NCBI GenBank assembly: GCA_902728285.1 | Contig: CACVBU010000498.1 | Location: 1,178,001 to 1,242,000 of the forward strand | Length of the DNA stretch: 64,000 nt | From: Clytia hemisphaerica | Lineage: Eukaryota > Cnidaria > Hydrozoa > Leptothecata > Clytiidae | Reading direction: 5' to 3' | Part shown: piece after piece, positions 37,301 to 47,262 of the stretch | How positions within the stretch are numbered: position 1 is the first letter of the stretch | Layout: each line of letters starts with the position of its first letter | Notes under the pieces: generated by a model | Database searches by the model: none | What the model was told of the DNA's origin: nothing | The model's input: only the letters and a program-made list of their open reading frames with translations | Translations under genes and position numbers: made by a program

Positions 37301-40300
37301 ATCGGAACGGCTCGATATGTAATCGATGGATTACTTAACGATCCGGATAGGAGATCAATGGAAAATTCAGCCATAAAAAAGTCTTGAATATCGATCCTTC
37401 GTTGATCCATTATCGAGCTAGTATTTCAATTGAGTATACCGATTCGTCATCGATCATTAATCGATTTGTTCCAGACCCCACGCTCGATAGGATCGATCAT
37501 CGGAACGGCTCGATGACGGATCGATATGTGATCGATGGATTACTTATCGATCCGGATAGGAGATCGATAGAGGATCGATACTCAAGATTTTTTTAAGCTT
37601 ATGATTAGTTATCGATCTATCATCGATCTTTTATCGATCTTATCGACCCTATCGACTCTTTCTAAAAATCGAGCTCTAATATTAATCGATCTTTCTCGCT
37701 ATCGATTACCTATCGACACCTATCGATTACCTATCGACACCTCTATCGATCCAATCAAAATATCGACCGTTTTTTTATATTGATTAATCGATCCATATCG
37801 ATCTAATGGCGTCAAACCGGATTTACTTATCGGTACTTATCTGGCACCCGATGTAGAAATTTTCTTTCGACACGCTAAGAAAGCTCTGGGAAAAGGTCGG
37901 GGAAACTTTCAACATCTGCTGGAAGGTTTAGATTACGGAATTTCGCCTGAGCCCTAGCTCCGAACTTAAAAAAGCGGAGGGGCCCGGCTTAAAAATGGCC
38001 GATATGGTACTCTCGGGTACCTAATATAATAAGCGTCCCCAACCTGCTAATTAATTTTATAATCGATGCATAATCAATTTATAATCGATGCATACTCGAT
38101 TAACGATCAATGACGAATCGATTAACGATCAATGACGAATCGATTAACGATCGATGACGAATCAATTAACGATCGATGACGAATCAATTAACGATCGATG
38201 ACGAATCGATTAACGATCGATGACGAATCAATTAACGATCGATGACGAATCGATATACTCGATTGAAATACTAGCTCGATAATGGATCAACCAAAGATCG
38301 ATACTCAAGACTTTTTAATGGCCGAATCTTCCATCGATCTCCTATCCGGATCGATAAGTAATCCATCGATCACATATCGATCCGTCATCGAGCCGTTCCG
38401 ATGATCGATCCTATCGAGCGCGGGGGTCTGGTTTGTTATCGATCATAAGTCGATAGGGTCGATAAGATTAATGATAGATTGATAAATATTCGATAACTAA
38501 TCATAAGCTTGAAAAAATCTTCAGTATCGATCCTCTATCGGTCTCCTATCCGGATCGTTAAGTAATCCATCGATCACATATCAATCTGTCATCGAGCCGT
38601 TCCGATGATCGATCCTATCGAGCGCGGTTGTCTGGGATATTAGATTTGAAGCTTACTAGGTCTTTATACTAGTACTCAGTTTTAAAAAGCTCGATTGAAT
38701 TCATCAAAATATCAGATAAGATTCTCGTCATTGCGGAACGACCGTTTTGAGGGCGCGAAGCGCCCGAATAGGGAGTGTAGCATCCTTTCTCTAGATCTGG
38801 GCGTGTGGCGTAAAAAATTTGTATATGTTATATGTACGAAAATTTCAAAAAAAATCGTAGGGTGACATATCGACTTTGCTTCGTGTTGGATGGGATCAAT
38901 TTTCTGTAGCACTATTAAAAGTATCCGTTTTGTAAAAATATTTATTGCAATAGAATATTGATATCAAAAGTATTATAAAGTAAGACTTTTGATTAAAATC
39001 AGGGGGGGGTCTTGCAGTTACTCCTTGACACTATGTGGAGTAACTGCAATTTTGGACATTTTCTTCAGACACCACCACCCTTGCAGTTATTCCATAGTGT
39101 ACTAACTGATTTTACCCTCAAAATTGGTGTATACCACCCCAAAAATGCCAAATTTGGCAATTTTTTCACTGAATTCCTCATTTTTGATACCATTTTACTG
39201 GGTACGTCTTATTAACGACCGTTCAAAAGTTAAATATCTCAACCATTTTCCAAGTTTGTTAAAGTATCTTTCATGCCTTGATTGAAGAAAAAATTTTGTG
39301 ATTTTTTTTTGACTTTTGAAAAAAATGTTTTGAATTTTTTTGCTTCCGGAATTTTTGAAAACCTAAAATTTTAAGTGAAAAATTGAAAAATGTGCTCACT
39401 TAGTACACCATATCCTACCAAAATCGACAATTTTGGGCTTAGGCACCACCCATGTTGCAGTTAGTCCACTGGTGGAGTAACTGTTTTCCCAAATTTTGGT
39501 TTATATACCACCACGGTAGTAATTGTCATAGTGTTTATATAATAACTGCATGACCCCCCTCTGTTAAAATTGCAACTTTTGTACAATAGTAAGAGTGTCA
39601 AAGCTTTATCTTCTTTGCTTTTTTCCCGCTTCTTCCAGAATGTCTGGGTCCAGTCTTTTTTCTGCGTTTCATTTTCAAAACAACAAAGATGGCCCTGAAA
39701 ACCAACGAATTTTTTCGGTTTTTGAGGTGCATGCATTAACTTTTGGACTGATTATGGCCCATTGAAAGGTAAATCTTCATTCTTTTTCACCTTTATAGTT
39801 TCAACTACCTTTGGAATGTTACATTAGTACTTTTTCTTTGTGTTGACTTTTTTGTTTATAAATTGGATTTCATCTCACAAAACAAAATGTTTTTTTCTCG
39901 GCCATGTGTTTCATGGATATCATATGGCCATGTTTTCTTTCCACAGGCTTTTTTTATTCATATGGGCGTGTGCTTATTTCATTTTACTCTAACTATAATT
40001 ATTTTCATCTCTTCTGTCTTCAGGGTTCAGGTGAAGGGGAGCTTGCCTTGATTGATGTGATGGGTGACTTTACCGATCGGCCGACTGGCTGAATCAGCAG
40101 TGTTTCAGAGTTTTGGTGGGTGAACGTACACAACAAAGAAGCAGCATAAAACCAAAATATACATAGCATTATGACTGTATGAACAGATTGTGATTGATGG
40201 AGAATAATAAAATGGTCCTGCTGAATATAAATTGTGCCAGTTCCATGTTATTCCGTGCAATGTTTACGAGACAAAAGAGAAGACTGTACTGGAAAACAGA

Positions 40301-41917
40301 ATCAAAATGATAATTACTAGTTGCTATTTTCGTCATTGAAGATTTCTTCAATATTTATTCGATAATAATGGAATCATTTTGATTTGGCTTGATTGATTGT
40401 TGATTCCAATCGCTTCTTGCTGACTCTCGAGAGATTTTTGTTTAACATTGGAGCTTGATCATCATCAATTAGAATAATGCCGATTTATATTTGTACGATA
40501 AAGTTATAACAAAAGCATGATTGATGACTTTAGCCCAAAAGACAACTTAAATGATAAAAGTACCTATGGTATATGTTACTTTTGATGCTAGCTCGAATAT
40601 ATTTTCAAACAAGATATCTTTCACAAAAAAGTGTTTTTTACTGGCAAATCAACTTATATTTTCATAGACGATCTCAATCGAACGGAATCGACGATCGAAC
40701 CAGTTGAATCAAATCGAATGCAATCGACCGATTGAAATTCGATTGTCGAACGCAATCGAATGGCGGTAATATTCGATTGAGATTCGATTGCGTTCGACAA
40801 TCGAATTTCAATCGGTCGATTGCATTCGATTTGATTCAACTGGTTCGATCGTCGATTCCGTTCGATTGAGATCGTCTGGTCATAAACTCTTTGACGTGAG
40901 ATTGTAGATAACGCTTGTTATTATATTACCGCCTAATAAATAGTAATGGCATTACTTTATGTACTTATATGAATTATAGAAGTTTTTGAATTTTATTCTG
41001 CAAGGCAAGGTTCTAGAAAAAATTAGTTTGGACTGGTCTGGATTGATTTTATAAATGAAACATTGGGAACATCTTTTTGCCGAACACACAATATCGCAAA
41101 AATAGACTCACAAAAAGACCAAATTTCATCACGCAAAAAATCTCACTATTCTTGATAAGTTACTGGAAATTATTGCTAGGATGCTGGTTCCTTTTCGGAA
41201 AATTGATACTACATTTGAAGTGAATGATATCATAAAGAAGTAGCACATTTAGAGAGATAATGGCTGAAAAGCTCAAGATCGTCTTTCAAACTACGCACTA
41301 TTCTCTTTTAAATTTTGAAGGGAAATGTATAATATAATTTTTGAATTGTTGATAAATTTGTCTTTGTAAAAGTTTTATAGAGAGCTAAGTAATTGTTTCA
41401 AAAACTCACTAAAAGATGGGATAAAAGTCTTTCAATTTATTCTGATAAACTACCAGCCTAAAGCCTAATGTAATATCTTTGTTGTTGGTCATTCAGCCAT
41501 TGCACAAGAAACATGTGTGTTCTTTTTTGTCACTTGCACTATTTTTTATAAGAACCAGTAAATTTTTTTAAAGGTTTGGCTGTCCTTTTTTGCACTTTGA
41601 GCCTGAAATTGTTTTTGAATTGCTCAAAACCCGGCATATTTAATTTTTGAGCCTCGTATTGTTCTTATAAAATTCTTATAAAAAAAAAGAGTTGAGTGGG
41701 AAAACATTATCAATAAAAGTTTGACTTATAAAAATAATTTGTTAGTGTCGAAATTTCTTCGCTTTGCGAAAACGGAAGGTCGTTCCGCAACCCCTTTTAT
41801 GTTGATTGTACTAGCACAAATTTTCCTCAATCAAACTTTCATTCTAAAAAAAACTGGCAATGCTTACCACTTTCTTGGGATGTAGAGATCCACAACTTCA
41901 CCGCTATCGTTTTGCAT
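34317..41917 (-). CDS. 40S ribosomal protein eS21 (RPS21), 5 coding exons
   Basis: Small-subunit ribosomal protein of 85 residues. Coding exons: 41917-41868, 36564-36501, 36318-36250, 35131-35076 and 34335-34317; every junction is GT-AG and in phase. It opens MQNDSGEVVDLYIPRKC, continues SKDHASVQLSVAEVD and has the ESDDALNHL...KDGI block, then ends PKNYNMN; these match the MQNDAGE-VDLYVPRKCSA, KDHAS and ESDD...DGI-x-KN landmarks of eS21. The last splice turns an apparent stop (AAG-TAA, which contains the donor GTAAGT) into Lys-Asn-Tyr, as the family needs. A leader exon (42065-42032) carries a 5'-TOP-like start. The poly(A) signal AATAAA (minus) is at 34284-34279. The gene spans 7.8 kb because its second intron is 5.3 kb of repeats. 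The middle is divergent from vertebrate eS21. It must be judged as the only copy in this window. Confidence 0.9.
34375..34665. mobile_element. Possible TGGGC..TTCCA inverted-repeat element
   Basis: The ends TGGGCTGTTCCA (left) and TGGAATGGCCCA (right) are inverted and resemble the ends of the TGGGCTCTTCCAG family, but pairing is short and imperfect. It lies in the last RPS21 intron. Confidence 0.35.
35349..35772. mobile_element. PIF/Harbinger-like MITE, TAA target site (424 bp)
   Basis: Inverted arms run about 45 bases inward (left GGGACCACTCACATA, right TATGTGAGTGACCCC, then GCTTAGCGTCATTCC and complement). TAA flanks both ends (35,346-35,348; 35,773-35,775), the TWA target typical of PIF/Harbinger, whose ends also often begin GGG. 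It sits in an RPS21 intron and has no transposase. Confidence 0.75.
36000..36230. repeat. Two diverged ~90-bp direct repeats
   Basis: The phrases GTTCTTTTT-TCACCATC and GAGTGGTGCATGAAC-A-TTAATCA recur in order at about 36,025-36,085 and 36,150-36,205. They lie in the intron just downstream of RPS21 exon 36,318-36,250. Probably an old tandem duplication. Confidence 0.5.
37270..38645. repeat. CGAT-rich nested palindrome complex
   Basis: A ~110-base unit (CGCTCGATAGGATCGATCAT...ATCCGGATAGGAGATCGAT) occurs four times: forward at about 37,285-37,360 and 37,480-37,575, inverted at about 38,325-38,425 and 38,540-38,635. The forward pair faces the inverted pair, so the whole 1.4 kb could fold back on itself. 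The centre holds a copy of the 23.9-kb dispersed repeat, a solo end of the CTCTCGGG MITE and a 22-bp tandem array. ORFs over it are low-complexity translations. It lies in the long RPS21 intron. Confidence 0.8.
38098..38251. repeat. 22-bp tandem repeat, seven units
   Basis: Seven head-to-tail copies of GATTAACGATCGATGACGAATC (20 of 22 positions or better conserved; variants at ATCAATG and AATTAAC). It forms the right-of-centre part of the CGAT complex. Confidence 0.85.
39000..39563. mobile_element. CAGGGG-ended TIR element, 7-bp target duplication (564 bp)
   Basis: The left end is CAGGGGGGGGTCTTGCAGTTA and the right end carries AACTGCATGACCCCCC then TCTG. TTAAAAT flanks both sides (38,993-38,999; 39,564-39,570). 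The motif TGCAGTTA-TCCA recurs inside. Its right end is only 77 bases upstream of the candidate exon at 39,640. Confidence 0.7.
39640..40092 (+). CDS. Candidate two-exon small gene inside the RPS21 intron, unrecognised
   Basis: Exon 39,640-39,726 (29 codons from ATG, Met-Ser-Gly-Ser-Ser start) ends at a GAG|GTGCAT donor; exon 40,024-40,092 follows a very strong acceptor (long pyrimidine tract, then TCTTCAG) and encodes GSGEGELALIDVMGDF followed by TDRPTG and a TGA stop. The two are in phase, giving 51 residues. AATAAA follows at 40,206-40,211, 114 bases past the stop. The first exon is itself preceded by a good pyrimidine tract and CCAG, so the ATG may be internal and a further upstream exon possible. 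I do not recognise the protein. It runs antisense to RPS21 and between transposon insertions. The terminal exon is the stronger half of the call. Confidence 0.4.
40666..40877. repeat. 212-bp near-perfect palindrome (CGAT/TCGAA-rich)
   Basis: Arms of about 95 bases starting AGACGATCTCAATCGAACGG mirror each other almost without mismatch around a ~20-base centre (GGCGGTAATATTCG). Diverged relatives lie at 57,153-57,282, 58,730-59,010 and 59,369-59,515, sharing the end TATGACCAGACG(G) and the CGATTGTCGAA phrase. It lies in the RPS21 intron and would make a long hairpin in any transcript. Confidence 0.9.
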
Positions 41918-42031
41918 CTTGATGTGTGATCTGGTAAAAAATTAAAATAAGAATTCTAACAGGTTTGCCATGGTTTTCCAGAGAGTTTTAGGTGAGTCAA
42001 AATAATAAAATACAATCTGAAATTTACTTAC

Positions 42032-42065
42032 ACGTGCTGGCTGTTAGCGATGAGCAAGTAAAAAG
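42032..42065 (-). promoter_or_regulatory. RPS21 leader exon with 5'-TOP-like start
   Basis: On the minus strand GGTTCTTTTTACTTGC gives a C followed by a pyrimidine tract, the usual start of ribosomal-protein mRNAs, followed by a short leader ending at a GTAAGT donor (intron 41,931-42,031). The next exon starts at 41,930 after TTTACCAG, 13 bases before the ATG. The exact start base is inferred from the TOP pattern; such mRNAs are controlled by mTOR/LARP1-type translation regulation. Confidence 0.6.
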
Positions 42066-42617
42066 AACCATTTTATCTACTTCTTCGATTTTGGGAGCCT
42101 GGGTATGAGTGAAAGCAAATGAGATGTTCGGACAATAGAGTATATTTTTCTTATCGATTCTTCATCGATATTAAATGATTTATCTGTGATGTATTTTTAA
42201 AATTTTAAGAAGAAGGATTTTTTACTTCATTTTATTTAACAGAAAGGCCAAGGAAAATAATTATAAGGTAAATCAAAGGTAAAACTTTGCAATTAAAATC
42301 GTTAATGCTATTTCCCGCCATATCAACAAATCGTTTCTTCCCTTGGTAAAAGACCTCCCAGCCCATATTTTTAGGCGTAGAATTTTTCTATGATTTATTA
42401 TTCTTGGCTAGAAGTAAACACAACGCGCGGGATTGAGTAGAAATTTACTTTTATAACCACTGCACCAGACTGTCACTGTGAACCACCAACTTTTTTACAT
42501 TCTCAAAGTTTCTTCATTGAAGAGATGAATTTCCAAGGTAACTTCTTATCTTATTATTATTTTTTAAATCTAATTTAGTACTTTGCAAATAAATTGTATC
42601 AATATAAAAGGCGTTAC
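42066..42617. other. Upstream region of RPS21
   Basis: No coding exon was seen. It should contain the RPS21 promoter; ribosomal-protein promoters often lack TATA and I see none at the expected distance. Confidence 0.3.
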
Positions 42618-42960
42618 AGGACCCTGCCGACGCACCAGACTTAACGAACACCGCACATGCGAAAGTCTGGTGTAAAATGAGATTTTTTTTACCACCGGAA
42701 ATCTTTACACCAGACTTAAGGAAGTCGGATGTCCGGTGACGGAGAAGGATATTTTTTTCCGCCGGACAATCAAAACACCGGACATGACCAGTCGGGTGCG
42801 TTTGGTGTTTCTTAATTTTTTGTTTCATAAATGTCCCGCGTCCAAAATTCCCTGTATGCAACACTGGACTGACACCGGACTTATTGCGTCCGGTGTAGTG
42901 AAAGGATACTTTTGCCACCGGACAAATACACCGGACAGTCCGGTGCGTCGGCAGGGTCCT
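42618..42960. mobile_element. CCCTGCCGAC element, 8-bp target duplication (343 bp)
   Basis: Ends AGGACCCTGCCGACGCACC and exact complement, flanked by GGCGTTAC on both sides (42,610-42,617; 42,961-42,968). The interior is palindromic in CCGGAC/GTCCGG and TAAGTCTGGTG phrases. The 8-bp duplication fits the hAT superfamily. A larger relative with the same terminal core is at 57,283-58,026. Overlapping ORFs here are translations of the inverted repeats. Confidence 0.85.
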
Positions 42961-42976
42961 GGCGTTACGCGTGTTG

Positions 42977-43538
42977 GGGGTCTTCGACAAAAAACTTTCG
43001 AATTTTTTATCGGCATTGGGCCGATAAGCTCCAGACCCCCTCCCCTCCTTGCTCTTATCGGCCAAAATTTTTGAAACCAACTTTTACATCTTCGAAAACA
43101 CAATTTTTTCCAATCATTACCGCCATCGCGTTGATCTCGCCTTCCCACCCGTCTTCGTTGAGTTTTTGTCTATTTGCACCAACATTGAGTTTGTTCATAC
43201 CCGCATTGATATTGTTAATCAAAACAAAAGTTAAAAAGACGCGATGAATAAGTCGCAACATTTCGAAGGAAATGGCAGCACGCTGGCCTATGAAAAAAGA
43301 GTTTTTTTATCAAAGCTAATTCAAAACTGTACTTTTAAAGTTGCGAATTTGTGCGCGAAGGTGAAAGCAAGTGAAATTGTATGCTTTCAGTGGAGTTTGT
43401 GGACAAAATCAGAAAGAAATTGGCTGAAAAGATTTTCGTCCCAATACTTGTTTTTTTATCGGTATGTAGTTGGACCCCCCCACCCCCTTATCGGCCCAAT
43501 GCCGATAAAAAATTCGAAAGTTTTTTGTTGAGGGTCCC
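42977..43538. mobile_element. TIR element abutting the 8-bp-TSD element (562 bp)
   Basis: Inverted arms of about 50 bases (ACAAAAAACTTTCGAATT ... TCGGCATTGGGCCGATAAG). TTG on both sides is a possible 3-bp target. It starts only 8 bases beyond the target duplication of the preceding element. No transposase. Confidence 0.75.
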
Positions 43539-43949
43539 TTGCTCTCTGTTTTTTCACCAGCAGCGAATAAACACTTCGACCTCCTGACCTTAGCGGTGGC
43601 CGTATTGATGGCAAATGTATTCCTTCTAATCCACACAAATATTTCAAATATCGGTCAATGGACAAATTCAACAAAATATAGCACATTAATGAAAAAATCG
43701 CCTCTTTTTAGCATATTTTTTATGTGTTTTTAGTCCTCCTTCAAACATCCCAATGCGCACCAAATTAAAAATCCCCACTTAATAATTTCAAGAAATTGAT
43801 CAATCGCCAAAAAATGAAAGTATTAAATCTAGGCCAAAATTAATCCACAGGTATTTTTCAAAACAAAGCCAGCACAGAAAAAAAATACATGTAACTCAAA
43901 AAAAATACAGTGTAACAACAGTAATGAAGAAAAAAAATTGCAAAGGTTT
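43539..43949. other. Spacer between transposons
   Basis: No gene or clear repeat was seen in this AT-rich spacer. Confidence 0.3.
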
Positions 43950-45016
43950 GGCTGGACTTAAAAAATTGTTGGTTTGCCGTCACCCGACCAACCCTACCTT
44001 AAAACCTGCCGACCCAAAAAATTTTATTGCCATTTTAGGCAATTACTTTTTTATTTTCTGGTTTACGGACATTATGAGGAAAAGTTTTGGACAGGAGGAT
44101 GGAAAAAAATAAAAATAAAATTGATGTTTTAAATTTTTTTTATTTTCTTTTTAAAAATCAGAAATCGGAGGAAATAATAAAATAAAATTTTATGAAATTT
44201 GCTAAGTATCTAAATAAGTCTCTCTTCAACAACTCTTCTTCTTAGCACATATGCAGGAAAAATGTACTCTTGGAGTTTTTGTGGATAGGGAAATTCCATG
44301 GGGAAGTTCCCTGACATTAAGGGAAGGATCAAAGTATCTTTACATTGGCAGAATAGAGCACAGCTGTGTTAGATCATTTAACCCCCTCTCTCTTCTCTTC
44401 TTTTCTTTTGTTTTCCTGTTTAAGTAAAGGTTTTTTTATTTCTTCCTTCTTTTTTGAAGGTCGGAGGAGAAAAAGTAAATAAAAGTTTTTGAAATCTCCA
44501 TTTTATTTATTTTTTATTTTGGCAAAAATAACGTCGGCGGATCCGTAAACCAATAAATAAAAAAGTATTTGCCTTAAAGAAGAAATGTTTTTTTCTTCAA
44601 AAACTTCAAACAATCAAATCAAAACTTGTATCTTGTCTGTCTCAAGCATAAGAATCGTGAATTCCCTGCTAGCGCTCTTCTGTTTTCCATTCAAAATTAC
44701 CTAAATGTAAACAAACCCTTCCATGTACAAAAATTTCTTAAATCGTCAAAATAAAATAAATTTCCGACCGACCGACCCACCTCCAAAATAGACCTTTTTT
44801 CAAAGAGGACGTCCTGTTGAATAATTATGTAGTCCAGCCATAAAAACAATGATAGAGCCATGCATAATTACTGTATCATGCATATTGTAATAATTATGCA
44901 TGGTTTTATCATTGTTTTTCTGCTGGACTACATAATTATTCAACAGGGTGGACTCTTTGAAAAAGGTCTATCTAGGGTCCGGTGACGGCAAACTAACAAT
45001 TTTTCTAAGTCCAGCC
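43950..45016. mobile_element. GGCTGGACTTA-ended TIR element with nested MITE
   Basis: Inverted ends of about 36 bases (GGCTGGACTTA-AAAAATTGTT, then GTTTGCCGTCACC). A complete TA-flanked MITE sits at 44,791-44,968 near the right arm, so this element is the older of the two. No transposase ORF. Confidence 0.7.
44791..44968. mobile_element. 178-bp palindromic MITE, TA target
   Basis: Nearly the whole element is two arms (GACCTTTTTTCAAAGAGG ... CTGTTGAATAATTATGTAG) facing each other around a short centre, with TA on both sides (44,789-44,790; 44,969-44,970). A half copy is at 27,831-27,912. Confidence 0.85.
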
Positions 45017-45149
45017 TTATTTCCATTGAATTCTATTTTGTTATATAATTCTGTATTAATGTTTAGTTAATATGTGACGTCTCTTTGCACAATATAAACA
45101 AGAAATAAACTCTAAAATATGGACTAAAATTTTAACACAAAACTTTATA

Positions 45150-45378
45150 CCGTGAGATCGGGTTACTTGCATCAGTGGAGGCTAACATGCATAGCCCTCA
45201 GATGAATGACCTGGCTGGTCATTCAAATACGAAGTTAAATCAAAACAAAAATGGTAGAGTAGAGCTGCGAGTGGAGATGCGTAGTTCATTTGTTTTTAAA
45301 TTTTACTGCTTTGATTGGTCAGTCATTTGATGGCCATGTAAGTTTCCCTCCACTGATGCAAGTTACCCGACTTCACGG
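45150..45378. mobile_element. CCGTGA-ended MITE, copy 1, TA target (229 bp)
   Basis: Ends CCGTGAGATCGGGTTACTTG and GTTACCCGACTTCACGG, TA outside both. Subterminal CATCAGTGGAGG is shared by both ends. The second copy, split by another insertion, begins 218 bases downstream. Confidence 0.8.
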
Positions 45379-45595
45379 TATAAGAACAGATCGCTAAATT
45401 CCAGCTCCACTGAAGGACTTTTCAGAACAGAAACTTAATTTCCAGCTAACAGTTTAAATATCTGTGTGGACAGATCGACAATTTCCAGAGAATTTTCAGC
45501 TGCCACTCCAGGCAACCACATTCAGAAGGAAAAGAACAGATCTCAAAGACTTTTTGACTTTTTTGAAATTCCCTCAGAACAGATATCGTGAAGCC

Positions 45596-46666
45596 GGGTA
45601 ACTTGCATCAGTGGAGGGAAGCTTGCATAGCCATCAAATGACTGACCAATCAAAGCAGTAAAATTTAAAAACAAATGAACTACGCATCTCTGCTCGCAGC
45701 TCTACTCTACCATTTTTGTTTTGACTTAACTTATATTTTAATGACCAGCCAAGTTATTCATCTGAGCAGGGGGGGGGGTCAGTGTACTAGAAGGTGGCAT
45801 GTATGTGTACTACAAGGTATTTTTCAAAACTTGACACCCACCCACCCCTGAAGTACACCATACTACATGGAAAAATACCAAAACCACCCCATACCCTCTA
45901 TTTACTACCGGGTAGTACCTGGAAAAAACCAAGACCACCCCATACCCCCCAATTACTACTGGGCACTACCTAGAAAAATCCGGTAAATAAAGTTTGTTTT
46001 TTTTCGGAAAATCAGAAAATCAGGTAAACATTTTACCAAAAATCGGGAAAACTTTTTTTCCGAAAATCAGGAAATCAGGAAATTGGGAAAACTTTTTTCC
46101 AAAAATCGGAAAAACAGAAAATTTTTTCTCAAAAATGCAAAATGCGTGAGAAATCAAACTTTTCAAAATTACGCGAGACCATGTGGAAATGCATGAGTCT
46201 CACACCCAATGCGTGAGAGTTGGCACCAATGTTGAATGTTTGAATTCAAATGTTCGAATGTTTACATTGACTCGATAAACCTTCATTTCAGTGGGATCTA
46301 ATAGGATTTCAATTCATTCCAAGAAGTTTGGAAGAATGATCTTGAACAAACTTGGCTTGATTAATTTATAATAGAACAACTTTACATTTCTATTTTAGCA
46401 GATAATTTCTGAACCTTTTTGTTTCCACACTTTTTAAACTTCGATTTTGGACCCAACACCCCTATTTTGGTACACAGGTAGTAAAAATCAAATTCGATTT
46501 TGGACCCAACACCCCAATTATAGTACACAGGTAGTACATGACAAATTTTTTTCTCAAACACCCACCCACCCCAGGATAGATGCCACCTTCTGGTACACTG
46601 ACCCCCCCTGATCTGAGGGCTATGCATGTTAGCCTCCACTGATGCAAGTTACCCGATCTCACTGAA
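45596..46666. mobile_element. CCGTGA-ended MITE, copy 2, interrupted
   Basis: Left part 45,596-45,766 and right part 46,611-46,666 together match copy 1 in inverted order, including CATCAGTGGAGG, ATGACTGACCAATCAAAGC and CTCTACTCTACCAT. An 844-bp element separates the halves. The right end has decayed (CTCACTGAAAT instead of CACGGTA). Confidence 0.75.
45767..46610. mobile_element. CAGGGG-ended element nested in the MITE, 7-bp duplication (844 bp)
   Basis: Ends CAGGGGGGGGGTCAGTGTAC and GTACACTGACCCCCCCTG, then AAGGTGGCAT and complement inward; ATCTGAG flanks both sides (45,760-45,766; 46,611-46,617). The empty site is confirmed by the intact sequence in copy 1 of the host MITE, which has a single ATCTGAG-like site there. 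The interior has C-rich and GGAAAATC repeats. Confidence 0.85.
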
Positions 46667-47262
46667 ATTGTTTAAAAAAAAAAACTTTAGTCAAGAAAGA
46701 TCAATATTCTGGCAGCAGAGACAAAAAAGGCTGTAACTTTTGATAGAATTCAAATAAAATATAGAGCCCTTTTGTGCTTGTTATAAAAAGAAGCTGGAAA
46801 AAATTTAGCAAATTATAATTTTTTTGCTCTCTGGCACTGCAAAATTAGTCGATCTTTTGCTAAGATAAACTTAAGCGAGACGGTGTCAGCAGAACGCTAT
46901 GAAACTTTTTGTAATCAAAATGTTGAACTTTAAAATCAAACAAAATTATCGAACTATATACGATTGACACCGCCCGGCTTAAGGTATGCCAGATTTGGGT
47001 TATTTAGTTCCCCATCCATCCAATTCCACTCCTGGTAGGAAAAATCCAACGTTCCAAAAATGTCATTTATTTAATGGTTAGCGTGAAAAATACATTCTTC
47101 TATTCTTCATGATGGTTGTTGCTCTTAAAACAATAATATTAGCACCTGAAAAAAGTGTTTAAATTTTGACTGTGTCAGATATTTGTTAGATTTCCCTGAC
47201 CTGTACCCTACAGTTTATAACAAGCCAAGAGTTCACATATCATGTGCAATGTTGCGTTGGGT
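46667..47262. other. Non-coding spacer
   Basis: Nothing recognisable apart from AT-rich sequence was seen. Confidence 0.3.

Noticed and set aside
37210-37783. Short ORFs with repeated Ser/Ile/Asp
   Set aside because: Translations of the ATCGAT repeat complex.
38098-38251. Regularly spaced 22-bp repeats as a CRISPR array
   Set aside because: Units are contiguous without spacers and the genome is eukaryotic.
38733-41795. TTGCGGAACGACC inverted at both positions as ends of a 3-kb transposon
   Set aside because: Only about 13 bases match, no target duplication is visible and the span covers unrelated elements; chance or old fragments are as likely.
42514-43247. Overlapping ORFs of 100-188 codons on both strands
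   Set aside because: They cross two abutting inverted-repeat transposons; the apparent proteins are translations of the arms and mirror each other, with no domain.
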